NCBI RefSeq assembly: GCF_000149955.1
Contig: NC_030989.1
Coordinates: 2,427,839 to 2,491,838 of the forward strand
Length of the DNA: 64,000 nucleotides
Direction of reading: 5' to 3'
DNA from: Fusarium oxysporum f. sp. lycopersici 4287
Lineage: Eukaryota; Ascomycota; Sordariomycetes; Hypocreales; Nectriaceae
Shown here: positions 10,919 through 24,900 of the stretch, one piece after another
Position numbering within the stretch: the stretch's first letter is position 1
How the letters are laid out: the number at the start of each line of letters is the position of its first letter
Notes under the pieces: generated by a model
Seen by the model: only the letters and a program-made list of their open reading frames with translations
Databases searched by the model: none
Told to the model about the DNA's origin: nothing
Made by a program: the position numbers and the translations under genes

Positions 10919-13900
10919 ATGCCTCCCCCCGTGACTTCTATCCCCCCTCGGAAGGGCAAGAGCGACAACGAAAAACCCTTGTCGCTCAACGATGCCCTTT
11001 ATAACCACCTCGTTCTCCCCCCTCAACTCCCGCAACGCCAAGACTCCAATCTCGACGAGCTTGAGAAAGCACTGGTTAACAGACTGTTGGCTTCTGTGAA
11101 GCACTTGCGAGATCTTCCTGAAAACGACCAGAGTTACGTTTGGAGCTTGATCGAGCGAGGCCTTCGTGCCACTAAAAGCATTCATGCAGGAGGTCACGTC
11201 GACCGAACTGCGCTCATTCGAGAGCTCAACGATTTTGGAGAGTCAGATTTTCTGGTCGTCTATGTGCGGAGCCAGAACTGTGCTCTTTACATCCGCCGTT
11301 CGCAAGAGTAAGTCCTGTCTTCATACCTCGCCTTCAAACCGCCGCAGCTCAACTAACTTGACACAGTGCTATATTTGGCGCTTCTGTCATATTCGAGGCC
11401 TTTGAGACCTCGGCGCGCAATGAAGATGTTCTAGCAACTGAAAATGCGCTTCAGTGGGACTTTCCTGGATGTGCAGTCGCAGTCCCCCTCGCTACATTCC
11501 GCGAGAACGGTTTCGTCTCCAATCTAGCCAATTTCCTCGACAACGCTTCGCGAGAATCACTCACCGATTTCTCCGCACAAGCGCTCAAAGCGGGAACATC
11601 TATGCCCGAGTTTCGCAACACATCAGAGCCTGCTCTTATTTCCTCTATGCTCATGGCTATTCTGCAACAAAACGGCCGCCGCCTCGCCCCAACTCTTCTG
11701 CAGAAGATGGTTCGGGACGATGTGCTGTGGAACAACGCAGAAAGACCATGGAAACGACTGCCTTATTGGCTTGTGCTGCGAGTTGCCATCTCTCGATACC
11801 TCGCTCAACGTTTGGGTGACATTGGGCGAGTTGAGTACAAGTTTTTGTTGGCTCACCTCTTCAGTGAATTCCTCATACATGTACAGCAATCAGGAGGAAT
11901 ACGCCTTGACCGTCTCGATTTCCTCAAGAAAAAGATTTGCCGACGGCTGGTCAAGCTGGAAGTAGATAAGAATCGGTCTCAAAATCTGGCCCAGAGGATT
12001 GAGTATCTATTCACCCAACTCGGCCCCGGATTCCAGAATTCAATTTCCAAGGCAAATGCTTTCATCGAAGTATCGTGGAAGCACCAGAAGTTGACGATGA
12101 CTAAAACGATACCCCCGCTACCGAAGCAAGCTTCTTTCGAAGATATGAAGCTGAACCTGAAGATCAGCGGGATTACCCTCAACAAAATCTGGAGAGGCTA
12201 TTCAAAGCCTTTCAAGTTCAATCCTGGGCGACAAGGCACCACGAATGTCGCACAGGGTGCGAAGCAGCATCTTAGCTCGTTTGCTCGCGAGCACTTCAAG
12301 TTAATTGACAAAGAACTCACCGTTACCAGTTTTTGCCATGAGCAAAGCTTCCTTCCACGTTCAAAAGTCGGAGACGCAGCTTCTTTGATAAACGAGTATC
12401 TGCGACAAGCTTTCAGGGCCTACGATGGCATCCCCGAACTCAAGAGTACACTGATTTTGAACATCATGGATCTATGGGTTACCATGGATAAGGCAGCCTG
12501 TGCGATGTACCCACTCCTCAGCGACTTCCACCCTGTATTTCGACCTGAGATGCTTGATGTCCTGCTACTTTCTGCCTTCGATGATATGAAGCGGCTGCAG
12601 AAGATCCAGGTCTATCTACAGGATCGCATTGCTGCTTGCCAAGGTTCAACAATCAGCATTTTTGACGATCCTGTCCGTGGATCATTTGGTCATCGCTTCT
12701 ATGATGACTCTGACATGTCTGATGAGATGAACGATTTGCATGAGTCAATAGAGACGTGGGCGACCCATTTACGAGACACAAAAGAAAAGGAATGGAAGTT
12801 GAAAAGCGAGGAGTATTCAAGACTATCCAAAGTTATTGACGAGAGCACATGCGTTTACATGGTGGACGAGGACAATCCCCACTTGCCCCCTTATCATGAC
12901 CGCGATTGTCGTCGCTGCTACTTGAAGCGGCAGTTGAAGAGAATTAGTATCCAGGCCTACGAGCATCCACTTCCTTCTGATCCTCATGTCGCGAGAGCTG
13001 TCGTTTTTGAGCTGCTTTGCCCTCAGACTTTGGCGAAATATCGAGATGCTACATGGACCGTTATGTCGATAGCCCTACCAGCAGAGGAAGGCGTTGACCC
13101 GAAGTGCTGGGCGCGAGACTATCAACAGCTACAGAAGTATGCCAACGACTCATCAATGAGCTGCTCTCTGGCATCAGTCACTAAACCTTGTAAGTATTCA
13201 GACTACCATTACACCCCACCCCGCACCCCTCCAGCACCCTTCAGGATGTCTTTCCAAGTCCGACAAGAACCACACAGTTTGCCCTAAACTCGAACGATAA
13301 ATTTGGATCTGAGTTGCTCTATTCGGCCTAACCTATCCCGATTTAATATTGAGACTGAATGATCAGCAAAACCCAGCTAACTTTAGAACAGTTGTCTCTA
13401 CCCACTACCACTCTTTAGCATTCCCTATCGAATGGGATAACGGCAGATACGGTGTCTGTCGACCAAACGGATTGAAGTTGGCATATTGTGATAGAAACTC
13501 GAAACAGTGGCCCAGCCGTCGGGGTCATCTGAGCTTCTTACATCATGTGAAGCTAGAGATACCCGATTCTTCCCCGTTCTCGCAGCAAGACGCTGCCTTC
13601 TTCAAGAGTATTTACGGGCCATCCTCTTACGAAATCATGGCCACAGCTTCGAGATGCCCACAGGGTATCAATGTTCATGAATATCTTGCTTTTCAGACGG
13701 TTTCATCTGGAAAGTCCAGGCGCTGGCTATCTATTCTTGTCGAGTTAGCATCGGCCAACCTGAACTTCTCCAATGAAGCCACCATGTTACTCGTCACTCA
13801 TCTGTCTCTTCAGTGCGGGCCCCTGGATGATTCCAGGAGTGAGTTTCGCATCATCCATGAGGTTTTCCGTGACCGTTCATTCTGCGAGACCTTCATGGAG

Positions 13901-16900
13901 CAAATATCACATCGCTTGGACAGCCTGGCGGCTAATTGGAGAGAAATCTACCTGATGGAAACCATCGTCACCTTCACCCTCCGTCTCCTCGATTTTTCCT
14001 GGGCAGCACGTATGCCCAAGATCTCCGACCAGACAATTTTCCTTTTGATACGTGCCAGGAACACATGTGTGCGTTGGTTCAAGCTCCTTCGTGCTGAATC
14101 CTACAAGGTTGTTGAAGCCGAGACAGCACGACGGTTCCAACAGTACGGTCTTTGGGCTGCTCTGTTGTGTAAACGCACATATGTACCTCTGGCCTGTGGC
14201 CGTCTTGAATTCGACGATTTGTCTCTCGAGATCTTCATCCAGAGCAGTATCACGGTAAATGACAGCCTTGTGGTTAAGCTAGAGGCGCTTCCCCAGCTCC
14301 TCCAGCATGCAATCATTCGAGATATCCGACTTTCATATCGACTCGCCCCAGTTGTGTCGAATCGAATCGTTGACGACTTGGAAGTCTTCCGACGATCCCT
14401 TTGTGAGATGTGGCCCGAGGAAGAAGGGTGTCCTCGAGTTTTCTTGGGAGTGAAATTGGACCCAGAAGCGCCCGACTGGGTATTTTGCCGTTCTAGGACA
14501 GGCGACAGTGTTGACTCAATCGAGCAGACTGTTTCATTCAACTGTATTAGAGGGCTACTTCTTGTCGATAGCCAACCGATGGGCAAACTTCCAGAAGACC
14601 CGAAGTACTCCGTTGTTCTGAACGAACTTTTTGGTAACCAAGCTCTCCTGACATTCCCGTCGCGCCGCCCGGAGATGCAGTACAGTAAGTGCACCTTGTC
14701 GACTTATCGAATAATGTGCTGTATGCTAATAGTCAAACAGTTCTATGCGTGAGACCTCACGGATATCAAGTCCATGTGGGATATGGTAGTGGAACGCAGG
14801 AGTTGATTGTAAGAGCTTTCCGACGAGACTATGCACTGCAGTTGATCCCACGTGAGATCTTTGAAGGCGACTACCCCGATCTTCCGGGTCCCCTTTTGCA
14901 CAATTGCTTTCATTGGATGCACCTAAGAACCGGAGACATTTTCATAACCTCCAAGGACAGACCCTGGCCGGATGACCCTCACAAGTGGTACATTTTGAGT
15001 CTGAAAGACTACACATGTGCGAAGACACGCCTGTACCGAGGCCTCCTTACAAAGGATTATATTGTCAACCCGTCAAGCCCACTCTTTAATCGTATTAGCC
15101 GAATCTTAGACTCACTTGAAGATCGCAGCCAGATAACTGTGTATCAACCTGGGGGAGACCGGAACCTTATGGTGGAGCTTCCAAGACTCAACATTGTGTT
15201 CCACACTAACAAGAACCGTCTACTTCAATCGCCTCAGCTACAATGCCAAATCGACAAGGACCAAGATGCCGGGACCTGGTACGGGCTCCGCAGCAAGCTG
15301 GTATGCACTAGCCTTGCCAACCCGATGCACAGGTCTATCTTGGTACCTCTCGGGCCCGTCTCTGCTCGGTCAGAAGGGTGCCATGTAACAGTGAGGGTCG
15401 AACCCTCAGATAAATTTGGAAGGTTCAACATCAACAGCACACTTGGACGGATCGACTGCGCGCCTGAGCCCACACTGGTTTTTACTAAGGCTCTTCTTCA
15501 TGCATGTACATCTTTTCTTCTGCCTGATCCTCTGACAGGCCGCACTGGAACTGAAGAAGCTATTGAGTGGCTTCAAGCGGGCATATCTCAGCCATGGTCC
15601 CCCCTTACTCCACCCTCTATGTTGGTACTGCACAAGATAGCTGGGCTAACACCGAGAAGAGTGTACTATCCACAAGATCTTAAGGTTATGCGTACAGATA
15701 CCTGGATTGAGTCCCTGCCTGTCATTCTTCAAAACTCGGCATATAGACAAATCGTGGATCGTATCCTTCGGGAGTCTGCAATTTTAGGAATTTTTGCAGC
15801 CAAAGAACAGGTTACTGTGAAGATGCCAGAGCTCCCTTCTTCAGGAGATGTGCATCTCCATGCACGAGCAATGTTTCGACAAGGTGCTGTTACCAGGTGT
15901 TCAGGGAATACGGCCAGCTGCACACAACTAGCTAACCAAAAGTACATGTCTCGAGATCGCCCCTCAACAGTCAACATCATGTATCGCAATGTGCTTGAGG
16001 TCACAAACCTGATCCTGAAATGGCCCCAGAGCTTCAGGACGACAGATTGTATTGCTCAAATTCTCTCACAGGGCAGCACTGTTGGTGGATTTACATCGGC
16101 TTTCAGTGGGACATCCATCAATGAGAAGTTGAAGGTTAATATCCTTCAACATTGGGGGTCGTTGGTCCGATTTTCCCGTGAATCAACGGATCGATACAAG
16201 CTCATGTACTTACTCGGGCCAATGTCGTTCCATATCGACGCAAATATGCCACTTCTTCGAACCATTGTTGCGTCCGCGGTATTCAGTGATCTTAAGGATC
16301 TTGAATTGCCCAAGTGGGATGAGTTTGATCATTTCCAACCGAATCAGGCACCACAGCTTGATTACATTCTGCATCTGCTGAAGCCCTACAGAGTTGCTGT
16401 GCCAGAGAACGATGCCATGGGTTTGGGGCAGTATTCGAGTGGAAAACTATTACGCAAGTTGCGAATCGAGCAAGCGAAACACGAAGCCAAAGTTGAGGAA
16501 GATTGCAAATACTTGGCCAACCACCTCCTCAGCCAATGGCCTTGTCTGGAGCCAAATGTCAGTGGCCTATCTCGGTCTGTGCTGATTGACATCGGCCCTG
16601 CGCTGGAAGTTATTCGTCCCGAGTGGAAGCGCCTTTTCATGAACAGAGACCTCACTGAGCACCTCAAAGAGGTCCAGACAATTCTTGATAGACGAAGCCT
16701 AGAAGACCGATATGAACCACCTACGGTTCCCTTATCCGAGGAGACCTACACGGTAAGAATGCGAGATGGTACTGAAACCATCGACCTTCGGCAATTGCTG
16801 GCCAAACCGTATCGTATTCTTAAGGCCACGACGAGTACGAATCAAATTCCTTCTGCAGCCTCGGTGGATCGACCATTTTTGAGTGAGAAGGACTTTTTCC

Positions 16901-19900
16901 CTGGATTCGGCAATTTCTCTTGGCAAAGAAACACAGATTCTGGAGCCAATTCACTCTGGCCTGGTCTCGCAAGGAGCCATAATGCCCAAACGGATAAGAA
17001 TATGTCAGAATCGACTGTGAGGTCAGAATCCAGTACGAAATTGAATCTCATAGCCCAACGCTTAGGAGCATGTCGGTCGGCTGTTCGGCGCCGTTATGCA
17101 GCGGACTTCCAGAAGAGTCTCGCCGCCTTCCAGCACACTCCTTTGACCAGTTTTAAAGAGTCGATGAAATCTCGAGAAGTTGAGATGCACTCCAGTCTGG
17201 AGAAGGTCGAGGGCGGCTTCGGGTCGATCTGTACAGCCTTGGAGTCAAGTGGAATATTCTCACAAAGAAGGATCTTTTGGCTCAAAGCAGGAAACCTGTG
17301 GCCGATTGTGACCAAGGCTACGCTGCTTTCTTGTCTCGGATCGGCTGCTGAGGTCACACAATTTGGAAGTGGAATGAGAAAGGCCATTTTAGAAATGGGA
17401 GTTGACATTACGAAACACCAAAGACAGGTCCGACTGCACGATCTAGCGTCAAAAAGCATATCGGGAAGATACCATGATGAGGAGTCAAACGAGGGACATT
17501 CGAATTGGAAGCCCGAAGAGCATCCAGATTGGCTCCTGTTAGAAATAGAGTCCAATATGATGATTCGTCCTGTTCAAGTTGATGTAGCTTTAGCCACAAT
17601 TTCCCCTGGTTCGGGATCGAATTCTGTGCTTCAGATGAACATGGGCCAAGGTAAGTTGTCCCTGGAAGAGAAGAATATTAGCCATTTTGAGTACTAATCA
17701 GTTTCACAGGGAAAACCTCCTGTGTTATCCCTATGGCTGCGGCAGCACTTGCCAACAAGAAACAGCTTGTGCGAGTCATTGTACCAAAAGCTCTGCTCCA
17801 ACAAACAGCTCAGCTGTTGCAGGCTAGACTCGGTGGTATCCTTGGAAGGGGTATTCGGCATGTCCCCTTCTCACGTCGAACTCCCACTACCGAGAAAAAT
17901 ATACGAGCCTATCATTTGATCCACAGAGATATGCTCAAGTCTGGAGGTGTCATGATCTGCCAACCCGAACACCAGATGTCATTCATGCTTAGCGGCCGAC
18001 AGCGACTCCTGGATGAGCAGCCAGCGCAGGCAGGACCTATGATCAAGGTCCAAGAATGGCTCACAAGGGTGTCAAGAGATATCCTAGACGAGTCGGACTA
18101 TACTCTCGCAGTGAGAACCCAGCTTATCTACCCATCTGGCGCTCAGACTACAGTTGATGGGCATCCACATCGCTGGCTTGTGGCTGAAGCCGTGATGAGA
18201 CTTGTTGATAATCATCTGTATGGTTTATCAAGGTCTTTTCCTCACTCCATTAGCGTTATTCGACGAAACGGGGGCGGATTTCCCTTTGTGTTCTTCCTCA
18301 GGCAAGATGTTGAGGATGAGCTGGTGCGAAGGCTTACAGCAGACATTTGTCACGGTGCTGGTGGGATTCTGCCTCTTACTGAACAGGCAATGGCAATTAA
18401 AGACAGAATCGCTGTCAAGGACTTTCTCATGCACGCTCGACCTAGTGCTACAAGTATAGAGCGCATCCGGAATCTCTCGCCAGACAAGCCTAGCTTAAAG
18501 CAAACGATTTATCTTCTCCGAGGTCTCCTCGTCAATCGCATCTTAATGATGACCCTCAAGAAGCGCTGGAATGTAGAGTACGGTCTCCATCCGCACCGCG
18601 ATCCTATAGCAGTGCCTTTTCACGCCAAAGGTGTTCCGAGCGATCAATCCGAGTGGGGTCATCCTGACGTCGCAATACTATTCACTTGTTTGGCGTTCTA
18701 CTATGATGGCATAAATCTAGCTCAACTTCGACAATCACTTGAACATATCCTCAAGTCCGACGACCCGTCAACCGAATACGATAACTGGACCCAGAGCTCT
18801 GAAAATTTCCCTTCTTCCCTCAAGGCCTGGAATTCAATCAACGTGGATGATGAGATGCAACTTGGGGAGATTTGGAAGGTTGTGCGGTACAATGAGGTAG
18901 TCATCGATTATTTCTTGAACAATTTCGTGTTTCCACGGCATGCCAAGCAGTTTGAGGTAAAACTTCAGGCCAATGGCTGGGACATTCCACTGTCACCCCT
19001 CGGGAGTATAACAGAGAATGGCAAAGAGACGACAGGCAAACCGCTGAGTACAGGCTTCAGTGGTACCAACGACAACAGAACAATGCTTCCTTTTAACATT
19101 GAACAACAAGATCTGCCGAGTCTTCATCACACAAGCGCTGAAGTTTTGACCTATCTTCTTCACCCTCGAAATCGTCGTTGCATTCTACCTCAGGATGTCA
19201 AAATTCAACACATGGACAGAGCCACCGAGATGGATCTCCTGTTTTGCCTCAAGTCGAACTCCATCCGTATCTTGATCGATGCAGGAGCCCAGATCTTGGA
19301 AATGGACAACTACACTCTGGTTCAACAGTGGCTAAAGATTGACCACTTCGCTTTGGCAGGCTTGTACTTTGACGAAGAAAACAAACCTTGGGTTCTGACC
19401 AAGGAAGGAAGAAGAACGCCCCTTCTCGCGTCACCTTTTTCTGATGACCTTTCAAACTGTCTGGTATATCTTGATGAGGCCCACACCCGTGGCACTGATC
19501 TTAGGCTCCCTCCTAAAGCTAAGGGCGCCCTCACTCTTCGTCTAGGCCAGACCAAGGACCACACTGTTCAAGGTGAGTTTGGCATGTTGTTATTAAAACC
19601 TTCTAAGATCGATTCGCTAACAACTCGTAGCTGCTATGCGTCTCGACAACTGGGAACAACTCAGGTTGTTTCTTTCTTTGTCCCTCCCGAGGTCCACCAA
19701 AGCATCTCAGACCTGCAAAACAAGACTATTCATGAACCTATTGACTCAGCTGATGTCGTCGAATGGCTTTTGGACAACACATGTGACCAAATTGAGCAGC
19801 TGCAGCCCTTATACTATTCACAGGGCATGGATTACTGCCGTCGAATGCAGGCCGCTTTAGATCACCCCGACTTTTTAACCGACAAGACTCAGCGAAAAGC

Positions 19901-21194
19901 GTATGTACAGGCGGTTAAGCAGGACGAACAGCAGAGCCTGCAGAATCTTTACGAGCCGAAAATAAAGAACCGCGCCGCCGGCATGCAGACATCTAACAAC
20001 GTAGTGCTTAAAGGCTTTATTCGGGATCTCAATGCAAGACGCAAGACCTTTCAAGACACTGGCCGAGCCGTTCATGCCTCTGCTCTACAGGAAGTCGAGC
20101 AGGAGAGAGAGGTTGCCTTCGAGGTTGAATCAGTGCGACAGGTCAAGAAGCCTCAACATTTTGCTGCTTTCTCTTTCCCAGGTCTCAACGCCAGCCTCGA
20201 GGCTTTTATCAGAACTGGAAGGCTTCCTGCAGACACGAATTATTTTACTCACGTCTTCCATGCCCTGTCAAAGACAGGAACTGGTCGCAAGTACAAAGTG
20301 CAACCGAAGGTAACAAAATCAAAATTACTCGAGACGGCCGAGTTTGGCAGAACTATCAAGCCCAAGGGAGACCTCTCTACCGATGACTTCTTGGTATGTG
20401 TTTTACTCGCTTATTTTCTGACGATTATAGAACTAACAAAGCCTCAGCGTCCCGTTAACTGGATCATTTGGAGCTCTGTCGCCGAGATCGCTGTCATTAT
20501 CATGCCCGAAGAAGCCGAGGCTCTGATTCCCATCATGCGAAATTCAGGCGTTCCCACGCACCTTCTAGTTTACTCTGCACCAATCACACGAAAAATGCTC
20601 CGATTCAACGATTTGACGTTCCATAGCATTCCTCCTCTCCCTAATGACTGGAAAGCTCCAAAGTGGTTTCAGGTTGAGCTGGGAATCTACGCCGGGCGCT
20701 TGTACTTTGAGTGGGACGAATACGATGCCATGTGCTCCTTACTTGGGATCCAGAATGGCGAGCTCGGCAACCAAGCACAGGATGAAGAACCTACTGAGAC
20801 CGATACGGATGTTGAGACAGAGATATCTAAGCCACAAACTAACCTCGAGCACAAGCTCGCCAAAAGTCCACTGACATTTCTACAAGAGTGGCTAGCAGTC
20901 CGTCGCCGCGGGCAGGATTTCGCTCACAGCCCCATGGGCTTTGTCAGTCATGGCAAGCGTCTCCAAGAGGACCATGTCTTCTTCAAGGCAGCAGACATAG
21001 AGAATGGGCTTTCTCAAGAGACTGTGCTGGCACCAATTCGATTGTCCAGTTCAGCTGAAAACGACGGGCAGGACCATGGCTACTACGGCGTCGACGACAT
21101 GGGTGCCAACGAGGCTAGAGATAGTGACTCCAGCGACGACGATAAAATCGAGTACGACGAGTCCGAGTACGCCAGCGCATCAGCAAGTGATTGA
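10919..21194 (+). CDS. giant DUF6606/DUF3638/DUF3645 protein with Walker A-like and DEAH motifs
   Basis: Six exons: 10919-11307, 11367-13189, 13377-14684, 14741-17650, 17710-20393 and 20448-21194, giving 3,286 residues as drawn. The N-terminus matches the DUF6606 type (LNDALYNHLVLPP), the central-to-late part the DUF3638 type and a short DUF3645 element near residue 2460 (HPDVAILFTCLAFYYDG). A phosphate-binding loop, NMGQGKTS, is assembled across the fourth intron at about residues 2141-2148. A DEAH box in YLDEAHTRGTDLRLP begins at residue 2732. The tail is acidic (Asp/Ser/Glu). Proteins of this architecture are widespread in filamentous fungi and are often labelled ubiquitinyl hydrolase automatically, without experimental support that I know of. 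The motifs suggest a DExH-type ATPase activity instead; this is inference. A further candidate intron (19573-19630) is left in because removing it breaks the frame; see findings. The third exon border at 13377 was chosen by frame, and that 187-base intron is the least certain. Confidence 0.88.
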
Positions 21195-21903
21195 GAGTAG
21201 TTTTGGAAGGAAATCATCTCTTTTGACAATGGTTTAAGTTATGACGATATAGATGGCTTGGTATGAGGTCTTGGTCATGTCTCATGACATCTGTACGGTT
21301 TAGTGTAATATATGTGCGAGTTTTGTAATATGTGTGTGAGTTCATGATAGGAGGAGTGATAATCTTCTCGAAATGTCACGTATCTCTGTATAATAAAATG
21401 TCCCCTTGATGATGAGAACTCGTTACGACCGTGTGAAGATCTTATGGCTCTTAATAATATATCTTTTTTTGAAGAACTCATGTTCCATCATAAAATTATT
21501 ACAGCAGGCCCTCAAAGCCATTCTGAACAGGGAAGAAATGATAAGGGACTTTCCAGTCAGGCTGCTGTCCCCTGCCTTATCTCACAAACGTATATCGCCA
21601 TAAACTTTTACCAGTCAACATCGTTTTGCGGGCACGCATTGAGATGCAGGGAGTTGATACATCTTTATCTCAATTACTTGGGCAAACAAGGGTCATCCGA
21701 TCATATCTGACATGATGCTTTCCCATCCATCTAACTGCCTCTCAATTAAACCCATGTCCCAGCATCAACCATTACACCTCCCGTCCAAGAAAATGCGTTT
21801 CAAATTGTGACAATAATACAGAGCAAATCGCTCGACATGAATGCGCCATCTTTCAATACAAATAGAGTTCGTTGCATCGCGACATTCTTCAGTTGGCAGA
21901 TTC
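21195..21903. other. convergent intergenic region, no gene seen
   Basis: Two genes end towards each other here, so the sequence should hold two 3' untranslated regions. It is AT-rich, with AATAAAA-like and TAATAATATAT words that could serve polyadenylation. No coding feature is visible. Confidence 0.5.
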
Positions 21904-24900
21904 CTAAACCAGACTGTCTTCTAGACGCTTGAGCTCATGAGGTGTCCACTGGTAGACACCTTGTCGAAGGGCAGAGAGAACAGTCTCTCGCTTGACAAAC
22001 TGAGATGGGACGTTGGTACGGCAAGAGGCAGCGATACAGCTGTTGTCAGTCCAGCCGACACGGAAGTCATCACCCCACCAGACACGGAGATTTTGAGAAA
22101 CACGCACGGTGATCAGAACCGAGGAGAGGTCTGTATAGCCAACCAGGTCAACGCGGGTCAGCTCGTAGCCGCCCTCGGAAAATGTTGGACAAGCCGGTAC
22201 TTGCTTGGTTTCCGACCAAGCGATGGACTCTTCGGTAGACGAAGTTTCATTCCACCGGTAGGCTGAGATCTCAAACTCGCACCACTCCTCGTCTCCACTT
22301 GCATCACATCCAAGGCTGGCTCCAAAGAGGTCGAATCGGAAGCAAGGACTGGCGGCGTGGGGGCCTACGCCAATCTGGGCGACGTCTCCCGAGATCGTAG
22401 ATGTTGTGTTGGAGAGTGCTGGGGGAACAAACTCCACCAGCTGACCACCAGAAGTAGGGATGTATGGTTGAGATTGCCTAGAGGAAGGGGGTGCGATAAG
22501 GAAACCTCCTGAAAACCAGATGTTCTCAACGGGGTTGAAGAGAGGCCCGGGCTTGGAGTTATCGAACTGAAAATGATTAGCAAAGAACTATATGTGAGTA
22601 GATGACGACTTACATCAATGGTGGTATTTCCAATGCTTCTTCCTGTTGCACAGATGGAAGGAGAACTGGCCTTGGAAGACGTTTCTGTGGCCGTAGGAGA
22701 AGTCACACTGGAGTCAGAGGCAGTAGAGTTAGACCAAGACATGCCTTGGCGGCGAAAGAACCGCTTTCGGTGAACGGCGACGGTGGCAAGAGTGGTGAGA
22801 GGATAGTCGATTGTGTAAGAAGTGGTCTCATCCTCGATGACATTGGTCCAGGTAGTGGTCTGTAGAGTGGCTGTGCCTGCAGAAAGAGGCCAGAGAGTGT
22901 TCTCGCTTGCAACAGGTCCATACGCAGTCTGGGGAAGCTGATCAGAAGAACCGTCACCTGATGGTTTACTGGTAAAGGGAGGCTGCTCTGCACCATCTGA
23001 AAACATGGGACCATTTGAAGTGTCGACAACAGAAGTAACAGTCCAAGTGAAAGTTCCAGTGGTTGTACCGGAAGCAGAAGTACCCTGCGCATCGGCGCTA
23101 GCATCGGTGGGTATAACCGACGTGGACTCTTCAGGCATTCCGTCATTGTAGCCGTTGAGAGTTGGGATACTGGTAGAAAGAGGGCCCAGGCCTCCTGTAG
23201 TGAGGATAGGCTCAGAGTTAGATGGGGGTGTAATGCCAGAAGAAGTTCCTTGGGGAACATCAGCAGAAATGCCGAGCGCAGAAGAGTCACTGAAGACTAT
23301 GGTCTGCTCAGTTGGTGTCGGCTTTCCATCAGGGCCAAGTACGACAGTAGTTGTGATAGTGGTGAATGCTTCAGGAGAACCAAGAGATGAATCAGCTTGG
23401 CCATCAGTAAGGCTTGTTCCTTCAGCAGGAGTTGCAGTACCAGTGGGAACGACAAATGTCGAATCAACGGCCGTTGGAAGGCCATCTGTTCCAATGACTG
23501 TGTAGGTAATGCAGGTGGTGAAGCCAGGCACGCCAACATCATTGCCATCGGAAGGGAGATTTGGGAAGGATGTCACTGGACCAGGATTCCCAGTGGGTAG
23601 GCCAGACGTGAGTGAGTCGGAGACAAAAGAAGGATTGCCAGGTGATTCGGATTGAGGGTTGGCAGATCCGGGGATAACCCAGGTCGAATCGACAATAGTT
23701 GGGAGACCATCGGGTCCAATGATAGTGTAGCTGGTACAAGTGGTAATGCCTTCGCTTCCATCATCTGATCCAGAGGCATCAGACGGGCCAGAAGAGTGTA
23801 GTTCAGGAGCTCTAGTGGTTTGCATGGTTATGGTAGATGTGGCACCGTTGGGTAGAGAATCCGAAGCCCACGATGGCCCTTCGGTGCCAATGCTGATACT
23901 GGGGTCAGTGTTTGTCGGTCCAGGAATGGCCAATGTGGTTCCCACAACTGTAGGAAGACCATCGGTACCAATGATAGTGTAACTTGTGGAAGGGATGATA
24001 GGGATAGCGCCGCCCAAGTTGGATGTTGTAGAAAGGGACCCTGGAATATCATCAGGGCCGAAGGTTGATAGACCAGAAATGGTCAAGAAGCCTCCTGGAG
24101 AGTCTGAGCCACGAGAGCCAGAGGAATGTCCAGAGTCAGAGTCAGATCCAGTTACAGGAACGGCCCAAGTGGAGTGGACCACCGTGGGAAGCCCATCAGT
24201 GCCAATGGTGGTGTAGCTTGTGCATGTTGATGAGCCAGAGCCTCCAGGCCCATCCTGAGGCATACCTGGTGCAGAAATTGGACCAGTGGGAATGCTACCA
24301 ACATCAATTGGAATGCCAGAAAGTGAGGCCTGGGGAACGCCAGTTACAGGAAGTTGTGAGGAGTCCTCAAAGGAAGGTGTGCTGGAAGGGACAACCCACG
24401 TTGAGTCAATCACTGTAGGAAGGCCGTCAGTGCCAGTGATGGTGAATGTTGCACAAGTAGTGATTCCCCCCTCAGGTTCGCTGCCAGGAAGAGATCCAGC
24501 CTGGGAGTTGGAAGGACCCTGTGAGCCAGGGATACCAGCAGATACGGCAGGGGGGAGTGGAAATCCTGTAGGAACTCCACCTGGGAAGCCTGGGTTGTTG
24601 CCACTCTGGGTGAAACCTGGAGTAGCTGAAGGCTGTTCTTGGCCGGGGCCAGCATTGCTTCCGCTGCTGACAATAGTGGGTAGTCCGTCTTGACCAGTGA
24701 TAGTGATGAAAGAGGGGGTAGGTTGGCCGGCATCAGTTCCACCTGGGACGTTGGTGAACCATGGGGAGTTCTCGCCTTGACCTTGAGGACCAGCTTGAGT
24801 GGTGACGGGGAGACTGCCGCTCGCCTCTTGGGGAGGCACAGCGGAAGGGAATTGGGGCTGACTGCCTGGTACACCACCATTGCTTGGGGAGCCAGGTGTC

